From Phycisphaeraceae bacterium (GTDB lineage Bacteria > Planctomycetota > Phycisphaerae > Phycisphaerales > UBA1924): 64,000 bases of DNA. Position 1 is the first letter of the stretch. Each line of letters starts with the position of its first letter. The notes under the pieces are model-generated. The model saw only the letters and a list, made by a program, of their open reading frames with translations. It was not told where the DNA came from and ran no database searches. A program made the position numbers and the translations under genes. Below are positions 1 to 7,320 of the stretch, in pieces. Location of the stretch: contig JAHCJI010000001.1 in the NCBI GenBank assembly GCA_026126305.1, positions 372,001 through 436,000 on the forward strand. Direction: 5' to 3'.

Positions 1-186
1 GACCTGCCCCTTGCCTTGTACGAACTGGCTCGCATGGCCATAGTCGCCAGATTCCGACTGCGTGGTGCGTACTACACGTGGCGATGGCAGACGGCCTTTG
101 GCCGAGGCACCCCGCCTCGAGGCGAGCTGCTGCGAGGCATGATCGAGTTTGGTGCCTGGGCCTTCCGCGTGCGAACGGGAAGATGA
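1..186 (+). CDS. 3' end of a small conserved protein (partial)
   Basis: An open frame runs from the first base of the window without a stop to TGA at 184-186 and gives 61 C-terminal residues. The piece is rich in aromatic and arginine residues (for example RLRGAYYTWRWQTAFGRG and MIEFGAWAFRVR). It looks like the tail of the short basic proteins common in planctomycete genomes, but that is from memory and no function is known to me. Its stop overlaps the ATG of the glycosylase gene (ATGA, 183-186). This overlap supports both the reading frame here and the start chosen for the next gene, and suggests the two are co-translated. The 5' part lies outside the window. Confidence 0.7.
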   Translation, partial: DLPLALYELARMAIVARFRLRGAYYTWRWQTAFGRGTPPRGELLRGMIEFGAWAFRVRTGR

Positions 187-1067
187 GCCATCCACCGACC
201 ACATCTACAGAGGCAGCCCTGCACGCCCGGCGAGTCGTGGCCCAGGACGCCCGCGCCTGGGGCCAGTTGGGCGTGCCATGGGGCCTTCGGCCTCGCATCC
301 TGGCGTCAACCACCCTGCCGACGGAGGTCATCGCGCCCGAACCGGTCACCGCGCGTGCTCCAGATCAGCCCCGACCCCAGGAGCCGAAATCCATGCCCGC
401 GACAAAGCCCCGCACTCCACGGACAACAACCACGACGGCTGTTGTTGCAGGGACGCCCAGGGAACGGGCCGAGCAAATGCTCGCTGAGATTCTCGAAGAC
501 TACAAGGCCGCTGCTCCACACCTGGCCACCGGCACGCCCCACACGACGATTGTCTTTGGCGAGGGCGACCCCTGCGCTCGGATCATGTTCGTGGGTGAAG
601 CTCCCGGTGCCGACGAGGATCGGCTGGGCCGTCCGTTTGTCGGGCGTGCCGGCCAGTTGCTCGACCAGATGATCCAGGCGATGGGCCTGAAGCGCCAGGA
701 CGTTTACATCGCCAACGTGCTCAAGGTCCGGCCGCCCAACAACGCAACGCCCACGGTTGAAGAGGCCTTGGCGGCCGCCCCTTTCCTGTTCAGGCAGGTT
801 GATGCGGTCTCTCCCGAGGCCATCGTGGCCCTGGGCCTGCCCAGTGCAAGGCTTTTGACAGGACAGGTGCTGCCCATGGGCCAACTCCGTGGTCACTGGT
901 GGCCCATGCAAACCCCTGCCGGCCGAGAGTTCCAGGTCTTACCGACCTACCACCCGGCGTACCTGCTGCGCAACTACACCCCCGAGACGCGGCGCAAGGT
1001 CTGGGAAGACTTGAAGTTGGTGCTCGAACGCCTGGACCTGCCCGTGCCCCAGCGCGGGAATGGCTGA
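183..1067 (+). CDS. Uracil-DNA glycosylase, family 4-like, without Fe-S cysteines
   Basis: 294 residues. It should remove uracil from DNA at the start of base excision repair. Family-4 hallmarks are clear: GEAPGADED near residues 138-146 followed by GRPFVGRAGQLLD, the strand YIANVLKVRPPNN near 175-187, and the C-terminal HPAYLL loop near 257. An N-terminal region of about 90 residues, rich in Thr, Pro and Ala, precedes the catalytic domain and looks like a flexible linker. The usual four cysteines that bind a [4Fe-4S] cluster are absent: the common CRPPNN is VRPPNN, the later Cys is Ala, and there is no CxxC before the domain. The only Cys is at about 131. An upstream in-frame ATG at 78 exists, but the ATGA overlap with the preceding stop favours 183. 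A short stem-loop region and a terminator follow. Confidence 0.88.
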   Translation: MSHPPTTSTEAALHARRVVAQDARAWGQLGVPWGLRPRILASTTLPTEVIAPEPVTARAPDQPRPQEPKSMPATKPRTPRTTTTTAVVAGTPRERAEQMLAEILEDYKAAAPHLATGTPHTTIVFGEGDPCARIMFVGEAPGADEDRLGRPFVGRAGQLLDQMIQAMGLKRQDVYIANVLKVRPPNNATPTVEEALAAAPFLFRQVDAVSPEAIVALGLPSARLLTGQVLPMGQLRGHWWPMQTPAGREFQVLPTYHPAYLLRNYTPETRRKVWEDLKLVLERLDLPVPQRGNG

Positions 1068-1116
1068 GTGGATTTGACCAGCGACCGATGGGATGAGGGT
1101 TGATTCGGGAATACCG

Positions 1117-1180
1117 GGTGAAAAAATTTTGTTCACCTCTGCAACAGGACGGTACGAAGACACGAATAGACTTCCGTCCT
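1117..1180 (+). other. Two hairpins in the spacer after the glycosylase gene
   Basis: Between the glycosylase stop and the terminator at 1201 there are two inverted repeats. The first is GGTGAA (1117-1122) with TTCACC (1132-1137) around an A/T-rich loop. The second is AGGACGG (1146-1152) with CCGTCCT (1174-1180). With the terminator hairpin they make three consecutive stems. This could be a 3' untranslated region or a short independent RNA; no known family was recognised. Confidence 0.35.
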
Positions 1181-1200
1181 TAACCAAGACCCCCACGAGA

Positions 1201-1240
1201 CCCGGTGGCTGAGCACTCGATGTTCGTCACCGGGTTTTTT
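1201..1240 (+). terminator. Intrinsic terminator after the glycosylase gene
   Basis: CCCGGTG (1201-1207) pairs with CACCGGG (1228-1234) and is followed by six T residues (1235-1240). The loop is long (20 bases). It lies between two convergent genes and ends transcription on the plus strand. Confidence 0.75.
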
Positions 1241-1281
1241 ATTGGCTCTCAGTCCTGGGGTTGCGGGCGCAGGGGAATAAT

Positions 1282-1734
1282 TTAACCGCCTTGGCTATCG
1301 GGCCTTGCGGTTGCCGGCTCGTCGGGCAGGCCGGCCTCGAACTCAAAACGCGTGTCCTCGGGCAGGCGCTCGAGTTGGGTGATGATCCAGCTCGGCACGG
1401 GCTGCCAAGTGACCTCGAAGGTGAAGCGGACGGCATCGCCCACGCGCAGCGAGGCCGCATCGACTCCGCTGGCGGCCGTTGGAAAGTCCATCGCGTGGCT
1501 CTTCATACCGATAACGCGGCCTTGCGCATTGGTGAAGTTGGGGATGGATTCGTGGTGGATCTTGAGCAAGCTGGCCGGGCTGCCCGGGGTCGGCACCATG
1601 ACCACTCGACCCTGGGTCGTGTACGTGGCGTCTGGTGCGGGCCTGGGGTCTTCGCGCTTGCAAGAGTGCAGGGCGAGCGTGGAAACGACAAGGCCCGCTG
1701 CCAGGAGCGGGCCGATTCGGGAGTTCGTGATCAT
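1282..1734 (-). CDS. CusF-like copper-binding lipoprotein
   Basis: 150 residues. The N-terminus is a lipoprotein signal (hydrophobic residues 8-22, then LHSC with Cys25 as the acylation site). The body from about 40 to 120 matches the small beta-barrel of CusF-type copper-binding proteins: KIHHESIP near 58-65, GMKSHAMDF near 76-84, and the closing RVGDAVRFTFEV. The His and Met residues of these two motifs are the expected Cu(I) ligands. It would sit in the periplasm, held to a membrane by lipid, and sequester or shuttle copper. No copper-efflux pump gene is next to it, so a role in a larger export system is not shown. It ends tail to tail with the glycosylase unit. Confidence 0.75.
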   Translation of the reverse strand: MITNSRIGPLLAAGLVVSTLALHSCKREDPRPAPDATYTTQGRVVMVPTPGSPASLLKIHHESIPNFTNAQGRVIGMKSHAMDFPTAASGVDAASLRVGDAVRFTFEVTWQPVPSWIITQLERLPEDTRFEFEAGLPDEPATARPDSQGG

Positions 1735-1775
1735 GGCTGAAGTTTAGGCCAAAATCGTCGGACGGGTCATGGCGA

Positions 1776-2099
1776 TCAGGCCTTGGCGGCATCGATCTTG
1801 AGGTACGACTCCACGGCGCGAATGTCCGGGGCCAGTTGCGGCACGTACGCGATGGTGAAGGTCTGGCCCACGCGGACCTGTCCGCCCTTGCCGCACTTCT
1901 CGCGGGCGTACCAGTCGCGTCCGCCCCGGGTATAGACGCGCATGTTCTGGCGGCGGCGACGCTGGGCACGGCGCAGGCCACGCTGGATGCCCGAATCAAG
2001 CTTCATCAACCGGCCCAAGGTCACCCGGTCGGCGCGGTTGCGCGGCTCCGCGGTAATCGTGCAGGTCACGCGGGCACCAGTGGCGAGTTGATCGATCAT
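1776..2099 (-). CDS. Conserved small basic protein of unknown function
   Basis: 107 residues. I do not recognise the family. The middle is strongly basic (LRRAQRRRRQNMRVYTRGGR, about 42-61) and is followed by a short segment with one Cys (REKCGKGG). The ends look like beta strands (ARVTCTITAEP and GQTFTIAYVP). No signal peptide or membrane segment is visible. The composition suggests a nucleic-acid or ribosome-associated protein, but this is only inferred. It is transcribed in the same direction as the CusF-like gene 41 bases downstream and may share its transcript. Confidence 0.6.
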   Translation of the reverse strand: MIDQLATGARVTCTITAEPRNRADRVTLGRLMKLDSGIQRGLRRAQRRRRQNMRVYTRGGRDWYAREKCGKGGQVRVGQTFTIAYVPQLAPDIRAVESYLKIDAAKA

Positions 2100-2260
2100 C
2101 GTCGCGGCTTCCTGAAAAATGGACGTTCATACCCCACGCGGTGGGTCGAGATGCTAGGGCGCGGGCTCGGAGCTGTCCAATCAGGGAATCGCTGAGACAG
2201 TCCCGACGAACATATGCTCGAGCGGGTCGGCTCGCCCGGCCTGCCCCCATAGCATTCCGC

Positions 2261-3610
2261 ATGAGCGAACCGGCCAGCCCCAGCATCCCATCCTTTGATC
2301 CCAACGCGCCGCACCATGCCAGGCCGAAACTCCGGCAGATAAAGGGGTTTCCCGCACAAGTCAAGGGCCAGCCGGCCTTGGGCGTGGCAGACGCCAGGCA
2401 GATCAGCCGGAAGGTCGTGTTCACCTCGCCCGCGGCCCAGCAGATCCTGCCTCTTATGGACGGAACTCGGTCCGTTGATGAAATCGTCGTACAGGTCGGG
2501 CAAGGCCTGGAACGCCGAAGCGTGGAACTTCTGGTAGCCCAACTCGACGATGCGGCCTTGCTGCACGGCCCTCGGTTCGACGAGGTCTGGGCTGATTTCA
2601 CCCGCACGTTCGATAGCAGCGAATCGCTCCCGCCCTCGAACAGCGCCGATTATGCCGAGGCCCTGGTCAAAAAGGCCCACGAGGGGGAAGTAAGCGAAGA
2701 GCAGTTGGCCGAAGAGTCACCCCGCGCCTTGCGGGGCCACTTCGATGAGCTGATCGACCGAGCATTGAAGGACGTGCAAGACCCCAGCCTGAACGAGCTC
2801 CCAGCGGGGTTGATCGCGCCTTCCATCGATTATGGCCGAGGCGGGCTGATCTACGCGAGCGTGTACGGGCGGCTTCGTGTGGTGGATCGCCCGGATCGTG
2901 TTATTGTTCTCGGACCCAATCACTATGGCCGATCTTCGGGCGTCTGTGGCTGCGACAAGGGGTTCCAGAGCCCTTTGGGCGAGTGCCGGATCGACAAGGA
3001 ACTTGCCGACAGGCTGCGTTCGAGTCTGGGAGAAGGCCTGTTCGAGCATCGCTACGACCACGAAAGAGAGCACAGCATCGAACTCCAGGTGCCTTGGATC
3101 CAGCACGTCTTCGGTGCCGACGAAGACGGGAATTTCCCCAAGATCTTCGCGGCATTGGTCCATGATGCGGCCGCCAACAACGGCGAGAGTTACGACGGCA
3201 AGGGCGTGGCTATCCAGCCCTTTGTGGATGCGGTGCGCGAGGCCTTGGCCGATTTGGGTGGCAAGACGCTGGTGGTTACCAGTTTCGACCTGAGCCATGT
3301 GGGTCCGATGTTTGGGGATCAGGTGCAGTTGCTTGGGGATTCTCCGCAGGCTAACAAGGCCCGCAATGACGTGGTCCAGCACGATCGTGAGATGTTGGAT
3401 CTGCTGGCACAGGGCAAGCCTGAGGAGATGGTCGCGGCCATGGCTTGGCAACAGAACCCCACGAGGTGGTCTTCGACAGGCCCGATCGTGGCGGGCATGG
3501 GCATGACAGCGCCGAGCAAGGTTCGGGTTTTGAACTATCAGGGTGCCATCGATCAGAATGGGCACGTGATGGTTTCGATGATCTCGGGTGTCATTGAGCA
3601 CGCCGATTGA
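2261..3610 (+). CDS. MEMO-family protein (AmmeMemoRadiSam system B) with extra N-terminal domain
   Basis: 449 residues. The C-terminal part from about 183 is a MEMO1/AmmeMemoRadiSam-B domain: APSIDYGRGG near 187, GPNHYG with His221, EREHSIELQVP with His271, and TSFDLSHVG near 340-348. In the human protein the matching positions bind iron or copper, with a Cys where this protein has Ser345. Residues about 23-103 form a separate domain that looks like a PqqD-like winged helix (QPALGVADARQ, ILPLMDGTRSVDEIV, LVAQLDDAALL). Family partners (AMMECR1 and a radical SAM protein) are not in the window. I chose the ATG at 2261 because the in-frame sequence upstream is low-complexity and unlike protein. 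The precise reaction is unknown in bacteria. Confidence 0.8.
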   Translation: MSEPASPSIPSFDPNAPHHARPKLRQIKGFPAQVKGQPALGVADARQISRKVVFTSPAAQQILPLMDGTRSVDEIVVQVGQGLERRSVELLVAQLDDAALLHGPRFDEVWADFTRTFDSSESLPPSNSADYAEALVKKAHEGEVSEEQLAEESPRALRGHFDELIDRALKDVQDPSLNELPAGLIAPSIDYGRGGLIYASVYGRLRVVDRPDRVIVLGPNHYGRSSGVCGCDKGFQSPLGECRIDKELADRLRSSLGEGLFEHRYDHEREHSIELQVPWIQHVFGADEDGNFPKIFAALVHDAAANNGESYDGKGVAIQPFVDAVREALADLGGKTLVVTSFDLSHVGPMFGDQVQLLGDSPQANKARNDVVQHDREMLDLLAQGKPEEMVAAMAWQQNPTRWSSTGPIVAGMGMTAPSKVRVLNYQGAIDQNGHVMVSMISGVIEHAD

Positions 3611-3886
3611 CGAACCCTGGGACAGGGAAGTCCCGGGGAGTTTGGCCCGCGGTTTTGCATGGATGGTCACGGCACGGTAACGGCCTTGGCGATTCATGGC
3701 AACTGTGTCCGCTGGGCGTCGTATGGATGGTGCGTCCGTGCGGGCCGTTCGGCCCGTTAGTCCCCCGGCGGTGTACGATGGCCGCCTTTTGAGGCCTGGG
3801 GTCCTGTGGTGGGGCCAGGCGGGTATTCGTCCCGGTTCCGGGTGGAGTTTCGAGTCTGCGGGCCACGACGAAGGAAGGGTTGCGAT

Positions 3887-5926
3887 ATGGCAACATCGAA
3901 CGCGTGCTGGGGCATCGAGGTTGGTGCGGGCGGCATCAAGGCCGTCAAGTTGGTCTTGGACGGCGAGGGAGTGCGGGTGGCCGACTTCGTCGTGATGCCC
4001 CATAAGAAGGTGCTCTCGACCCCCGACCTGAACCAGGACGACGCGATCCGCCTGGCGCTGGGTGCGTTCGTCAACCAGTACGACCTGAGCAAGGCCCGCG
4101 TGGCGGTGAGTGTGCCGGGACACGCGGCCTTTGCCCGCTTCGCCAAGCTGCCACCGGTGGAGCCCAAGCAGATCCCCAAGATCGTGCGTTTCGAGGCCGA
4201 ACAGCAGATCCCCTTCTCGCTCGATGACGTGGAGTGGGACTTCCAGACGTTCCGCTCGCCCGATTCGCCCGACGTGGAGGTGGGCATCTTCGCGGCGACG
4301 AAGGAGCGCATCCGCCAGCAGTTGCAGTTGTACGACGACTTTGGGATCGTGCCCGACATCGTGACGCTGAGCCCCATCGCGGTGTACAACGCGCTGGCCT
4401 TCGACCTGGTGTTCGACGAGCGCACGCCCGGCACGGTGATCGTGGACGTGGGGACGACCTCGACGGACCTGATCATCGCCGAGGCGGGGCGTGTGTGGGT
4501 GCGGACGTTCCCCTTTGGCGGTCACAACTTCACGCAGGAGATCGCCGACAAGTTCAACGTCAGTTACGCCAAGGCCGAGAAGATCAAGCGCGAGGTCCAC
4601 CAGAGCAAGGCCGCCCGGCAGGTGTTGCAGGCGTTGCGTCCGGTGTTCAGCGATCTTGGCCAGGAGATCCAGCGTTCGATCGGGTACTACCAGTCGTTGC
4701 ACAGCGATTCGGACTTGCAGCGTGTGATCGGCGTGGGCGCGACGTTCGATTTGCAGGGCATCCGCAAGGCCTTGCAGCAGCAGGTGCAACTGACGGTGTA
4801 CACGGTCGAGGAGTTCAAGCGTGCCAAGTCCGACGGTGTCGACCTGGCGCGCCTGGGCGAGAACGCGGGGCAGTTGGTGACGGCCTACGGGCTGGCTTTG
4901 CAAGGCGTCGAGTTTGCCACGCTCGAGGCCAACCTGATGCCCGGCGCGGTCGTGCGCGAGGCCGTGTGGCGCCGCAAGGCCCCGTGGTTCTTTGCGGCGG
5001 CGGGGCTCGGGCTGGTGGCCTCGGGCGCGATGTTCATCCGCCCGTTCATGGACCAGGCCGCGGTGGACGCGTATCCCAGGCCGGCGACCATCCAGCAGGT
5101 GCTCTCCAGGGGGCAAGCGCTCAAGAGCGAGGCCGGCGACGTGACCGGCACCCAGCAGGTCGATCGCACGCTGGCCAACCTTGTGCAACTGGCCAATGGC
5201 CGAGACGTCTATGCCCATGTCGTCAATGACACGTCCTTGATCCTCGAGCGGGCGCAGTCGCTGGCATTGGCCGATGCGACGTTGAATCTCCCCGGCCCGG
5301 TGATGGGCATGCTGAGCCTGACGACCGAGTACATCGCCCCACTCGATCCCAACGCCGAAGACCAGGGCCAGGGCGGACAACAGGGCCAGAGCAGGCCGGA
5401 GCGGCCGCAGGTCCGCGTCATCGTTCGCGGCTGGACGGATCACCCGCGGGCCAGCGAGTTCATCGTCAGCGTGGTGGACAACTGGCTTCGCAGCAATACC
5501 GCCAGGCCCGGTGTGCCGTATCGGCTTGTGCTGCCTCCCGGGCAGTCGGCATGGCGGATCACCGAGCAGCGCACCGCCGCGACATCTCGCGAGGAAGAAG
5601 CCGGCGGGGCGGTGGTGATGTCCAGCCCCGAGACTTCGGCAACGGGTCGGCGGCCGCGTGGAACAACCGGCGATACCCGTCCCACGCGCGGGGCGCAGCC
5701 GACCACGGGCCAGACGATGGGCGAAACGACCGATCCGGCGTCCAGGACGCCGGGGTCCACCGGAGCCGCGGGCATGCCCGTGGGCAGCCTTTCGGAACTG
5801 ATCAACCAGTTCCCGATTCCCAGGCCGGCTTCGGACATTCCCGACGGCGTTGAGCGGTCGTTCTTCGAGGTGAACTGGATCATCGAGTTGGTGCAAGGCT
5901 CGGACCGGGAGGGTGGCGCGCGATGA
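3887..5926 (+). CDS. pilM: PilM-PilN fusion, type IV pilus / type II secretion inner-membrane platform
   Basis: 679 residues. Residues 1-345 are a complete PilM: an actin-like ATPase fold with WGIEVGAGGIKAVKL at 8-22, the long FEAEQQIPF segment near 102-110, and the phosphate-binding VIVDVGTTSTDLI near 184-196. Directly after this comes NLMPGAVVREAVWRRKAPW (349-367) and a membrane helix (about 366-385). That is the layout of a PilN N-terminus, so PilM appears fused to PilN. The last 290 residues would be periplasmic and end in a Thr/Gly/Pro-rich stretch. The start is fixed by AAGGAAGGG seven bases upstream; in-frame sequence further upstream is not credible. The stop overlaps the next start (ATGA), so the three genes form an operon. 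The 276-base spacer before it shows only a small hairpin (3742-3755). Confidence 0.88.
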   Translation: MATSNACWGIEVGAGGIKAVKLVLDGEGVRVADFVVMPHKKVLSTPDLNQDDAIRLALGAFVNQYDLSKARVAVSVPGHAAFARFAKLPPVEPKQIPKIVRFEAEQQIPFSLDDVEWDFQTFRSPDSPDVEVGIFAATKERIRQQLQLYDDFGIVPDIVTLSPIAVYNALAFDLVFDERTPGTVIVDVGTTSTDLIIAEAGRVWVRTFPFGGHNFTQEIADKFNVSYAKAEKIKREVHQSKAARQVLQALRPVFSDLGQEIQRSIGYYQSLHSDSDLQRVIGVGATFDLQGIRKALQQQVQLTVYTVEEFKRAKSDGVDLARLGENAGQLVTAYGLALQGVEFATLEANLMPGAVVREAVWRRKAPWFFAAAGLGLVASGAMFIRPFMDQAAVDAYPRPATIQQVLSRGQALKSEAGDVTGTQQVDRTLANLVQLANGRDVYAHVVNDTSLILERAQSLALADATLNLPGPVMGMLSLTTEYIAPLDPNAEDQGQGGQQGQSRPERPQVRVIVRGWTDHPRASEFIVSVVDNWLRSNTARPGVPYRLVLPPGQSAWRITEQRTAATSREEEAGGAVVMSSPETSATGRRPRGTTGDTRPTRGAQPTTGQTMGETTDPASRTPGSTGAAGMPVGSLSELINQFPIPRPASDIPDGVERSFFEVNWIIELVQGSDREGGAR

Positions 5927-7299
5927 AGAACGCGATGGATTTTGTCAAGAAGCGCTGGCCACTCTTCGTGAGCGTGCTGGTGATCGTGGTGGCCTTGCCG
6001 GTGGCCTGGTTCTTCAGCCAGGGCCTGAACAGCAAGCTGAAGCAGCGGCAAGAGAGCGAGGCCAACAGCCTCATCACACAGCTGGACCAGTTGCGGGTGA
6101 CCTACGAACTGCCCGCGCCGCTGGCGGGCATGGAGCCATTGTCCGAGAGCGGCGTGATGCCCCACCCCCGGCGGACCGAGTTTTATCGCTCGCAGCTGGA
6201 GCGTCAGCGTGAACTCTTGGGCAGCGCAACCCAGGAGATCATCGACTTCAACCGCAAGGGTCGGGGCCCGCTGGTCGAGGGGCTCTTCCCCATCGAGCCC
6301 GAGGACGGCTCGCAGGCCCAGTTGCTGCGGCTTCGGATGCAGGATGTGTTGATCCCGCGGGATGGCAGGTCGGCCTACGAGCAATTGCTGGCCAGCGTGC
6401 GGGCAACCAGGCCGCCCGAGCCCCAGCGCGTGCTCGATCAACTGAACGACACAAGGTCCCGGCTCTTCGAGCGCGAACGGGCCCAGTCCGGCGAGGTCCG
6501 GCTTGAGCCCGATGAAGAGGCGGCCATGACCCAGGAACTGACCGCCCAGCGGATCAGTTTGTACGCCCGACCCGCACAGGAATTCTCCATCTACATGGAC
6601 TTGGACGTGTTCCCCAAGGGGACCGTCTTCGAGGCGGCACCGACCTTTCCCAGGCAGGCCACCGCGGCCACGCCCTCGCACGGCCTGACCTTCCTGTGGC
6701 AATTGGACTACTGGCTTGCCCAGGACCTGATCGGCTTCCTGCGAGAGGCCAACAGCCGAGGCGGACGCTTGTTGCCCATCGTTGAAGCGCCCGTCAAGCG
6801 CGTGCTGTCGATCGAGGGACGCCCGCTCAAACTCAACCGGTTGTCCGGCCAGCGGGACGAGCGGATGGGTTCGGATTCCGTCGAGCCCGGACCGGATCCG
6901 GCACGAGAGCTCTTCGAGCCCCGCTTCAACACCGCGGCTTCGGGTCGCGAGGCCGACTGGCTGAACCAGCTCTACGACATCCGCCGCGTGCGTATGTCGC
7001 TGGTCGTCGACTCGTCGCGGATCCCGCAGTTATTCGACGCGGCCGCTCGGCAGAATCTGATCACGATCGTGGACCTTGACATCCAGCCCGTGGACGTCTG
7101 GGCCCACTTGGAGCAGGGCTTCTACTACGGCACAGACCATGTCGTGCAACTGGACATCGAGCTGGAATTGATCTATTTGCGTGCGTGGACGGCCCCGCTG
7201 ATTCCGGACATCTTCCGGCAGGAGCTGGGGCTGGAGTACCACCCCAAGCCCGAGTCCGATGCCGAAGAAGATGATTTCATGGATCCCGGTCTTGGTTGA
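5923..7299 (+). CDS. PilO-position membrane protein with coiled coil
   Basis: 458 residues. A short cytoplasmic N-terminus (MKNAMDFVKKRW) leads into one membrane helix (about 13-32), then a likely coiled coil (LNSKLKQRQESEANSLITQLDQL, broken here only by notation as residues 36-58). The remaining 400 residues should be periplasmic. This is the topology of PilO, and the gene directly follows pilM-N with a four-base overlap, as pilO does in classical operons. Sequence similarity to PilO is not obvious to me and the protein is about twice as long, so the name rests on position and topology. A late segment (YDIRRVRMSLVVDSSRIPQLF) resembles the ferredoxin-like core of such proteins. The stop lies 21 bases before the next start. 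Confidence 0.7.
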   Translation: MKNAMDFVKKRWPLFVSVLVIVVALPVAWFFSQGLNSKLKQRQESEANSLITQLDQLRVTYELPAPLAGMEPLSESGVMPHPRRTEFYRSQLERQRELLGSATQEIIDFNRKGRGPLVEGLFPIEPEDGSQAQLLRLRMQDVLIPRDGRSAYEQLLASVRATRPPEPQRVLDQLNDTRSRLFERERAQSGEVRLEPDEEAAMTQELTAQRISLYARPAQEFSIYMDLDVFPKGTVFEAAPTFPRQATAATPSHGLTFLWQLDYWLAQDLIGFLREANSRGGRLLPIVEAPVKRVLSIEGRPLKLNRLSGQRDERMGSDSVEPGPDPARELFEPRFNTAASGREADWLNQLYDIRRVRMSLVVDSSRIPQLFDAAARQNLITIVDLDIQPVDVWAHLEQGFYYGTDHVVQLDIELELIYLRAWTAPLIPDIFRQELGLEYHPKPESDAEEDDFMDPGLG

Positions 7300-7320
7300 G
7301 GAACTCGAAAGGAGCGTGCG

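Noticed and set aside
2717..5896. Very long open frame on the minus strand opposite the MEMO and pilM genes
   Set aside because: It is antisense to two well-supported genes; the translation is His/Arg/Leu-rich with no domain. Long antisense frames are expected in DNA of this GC content.
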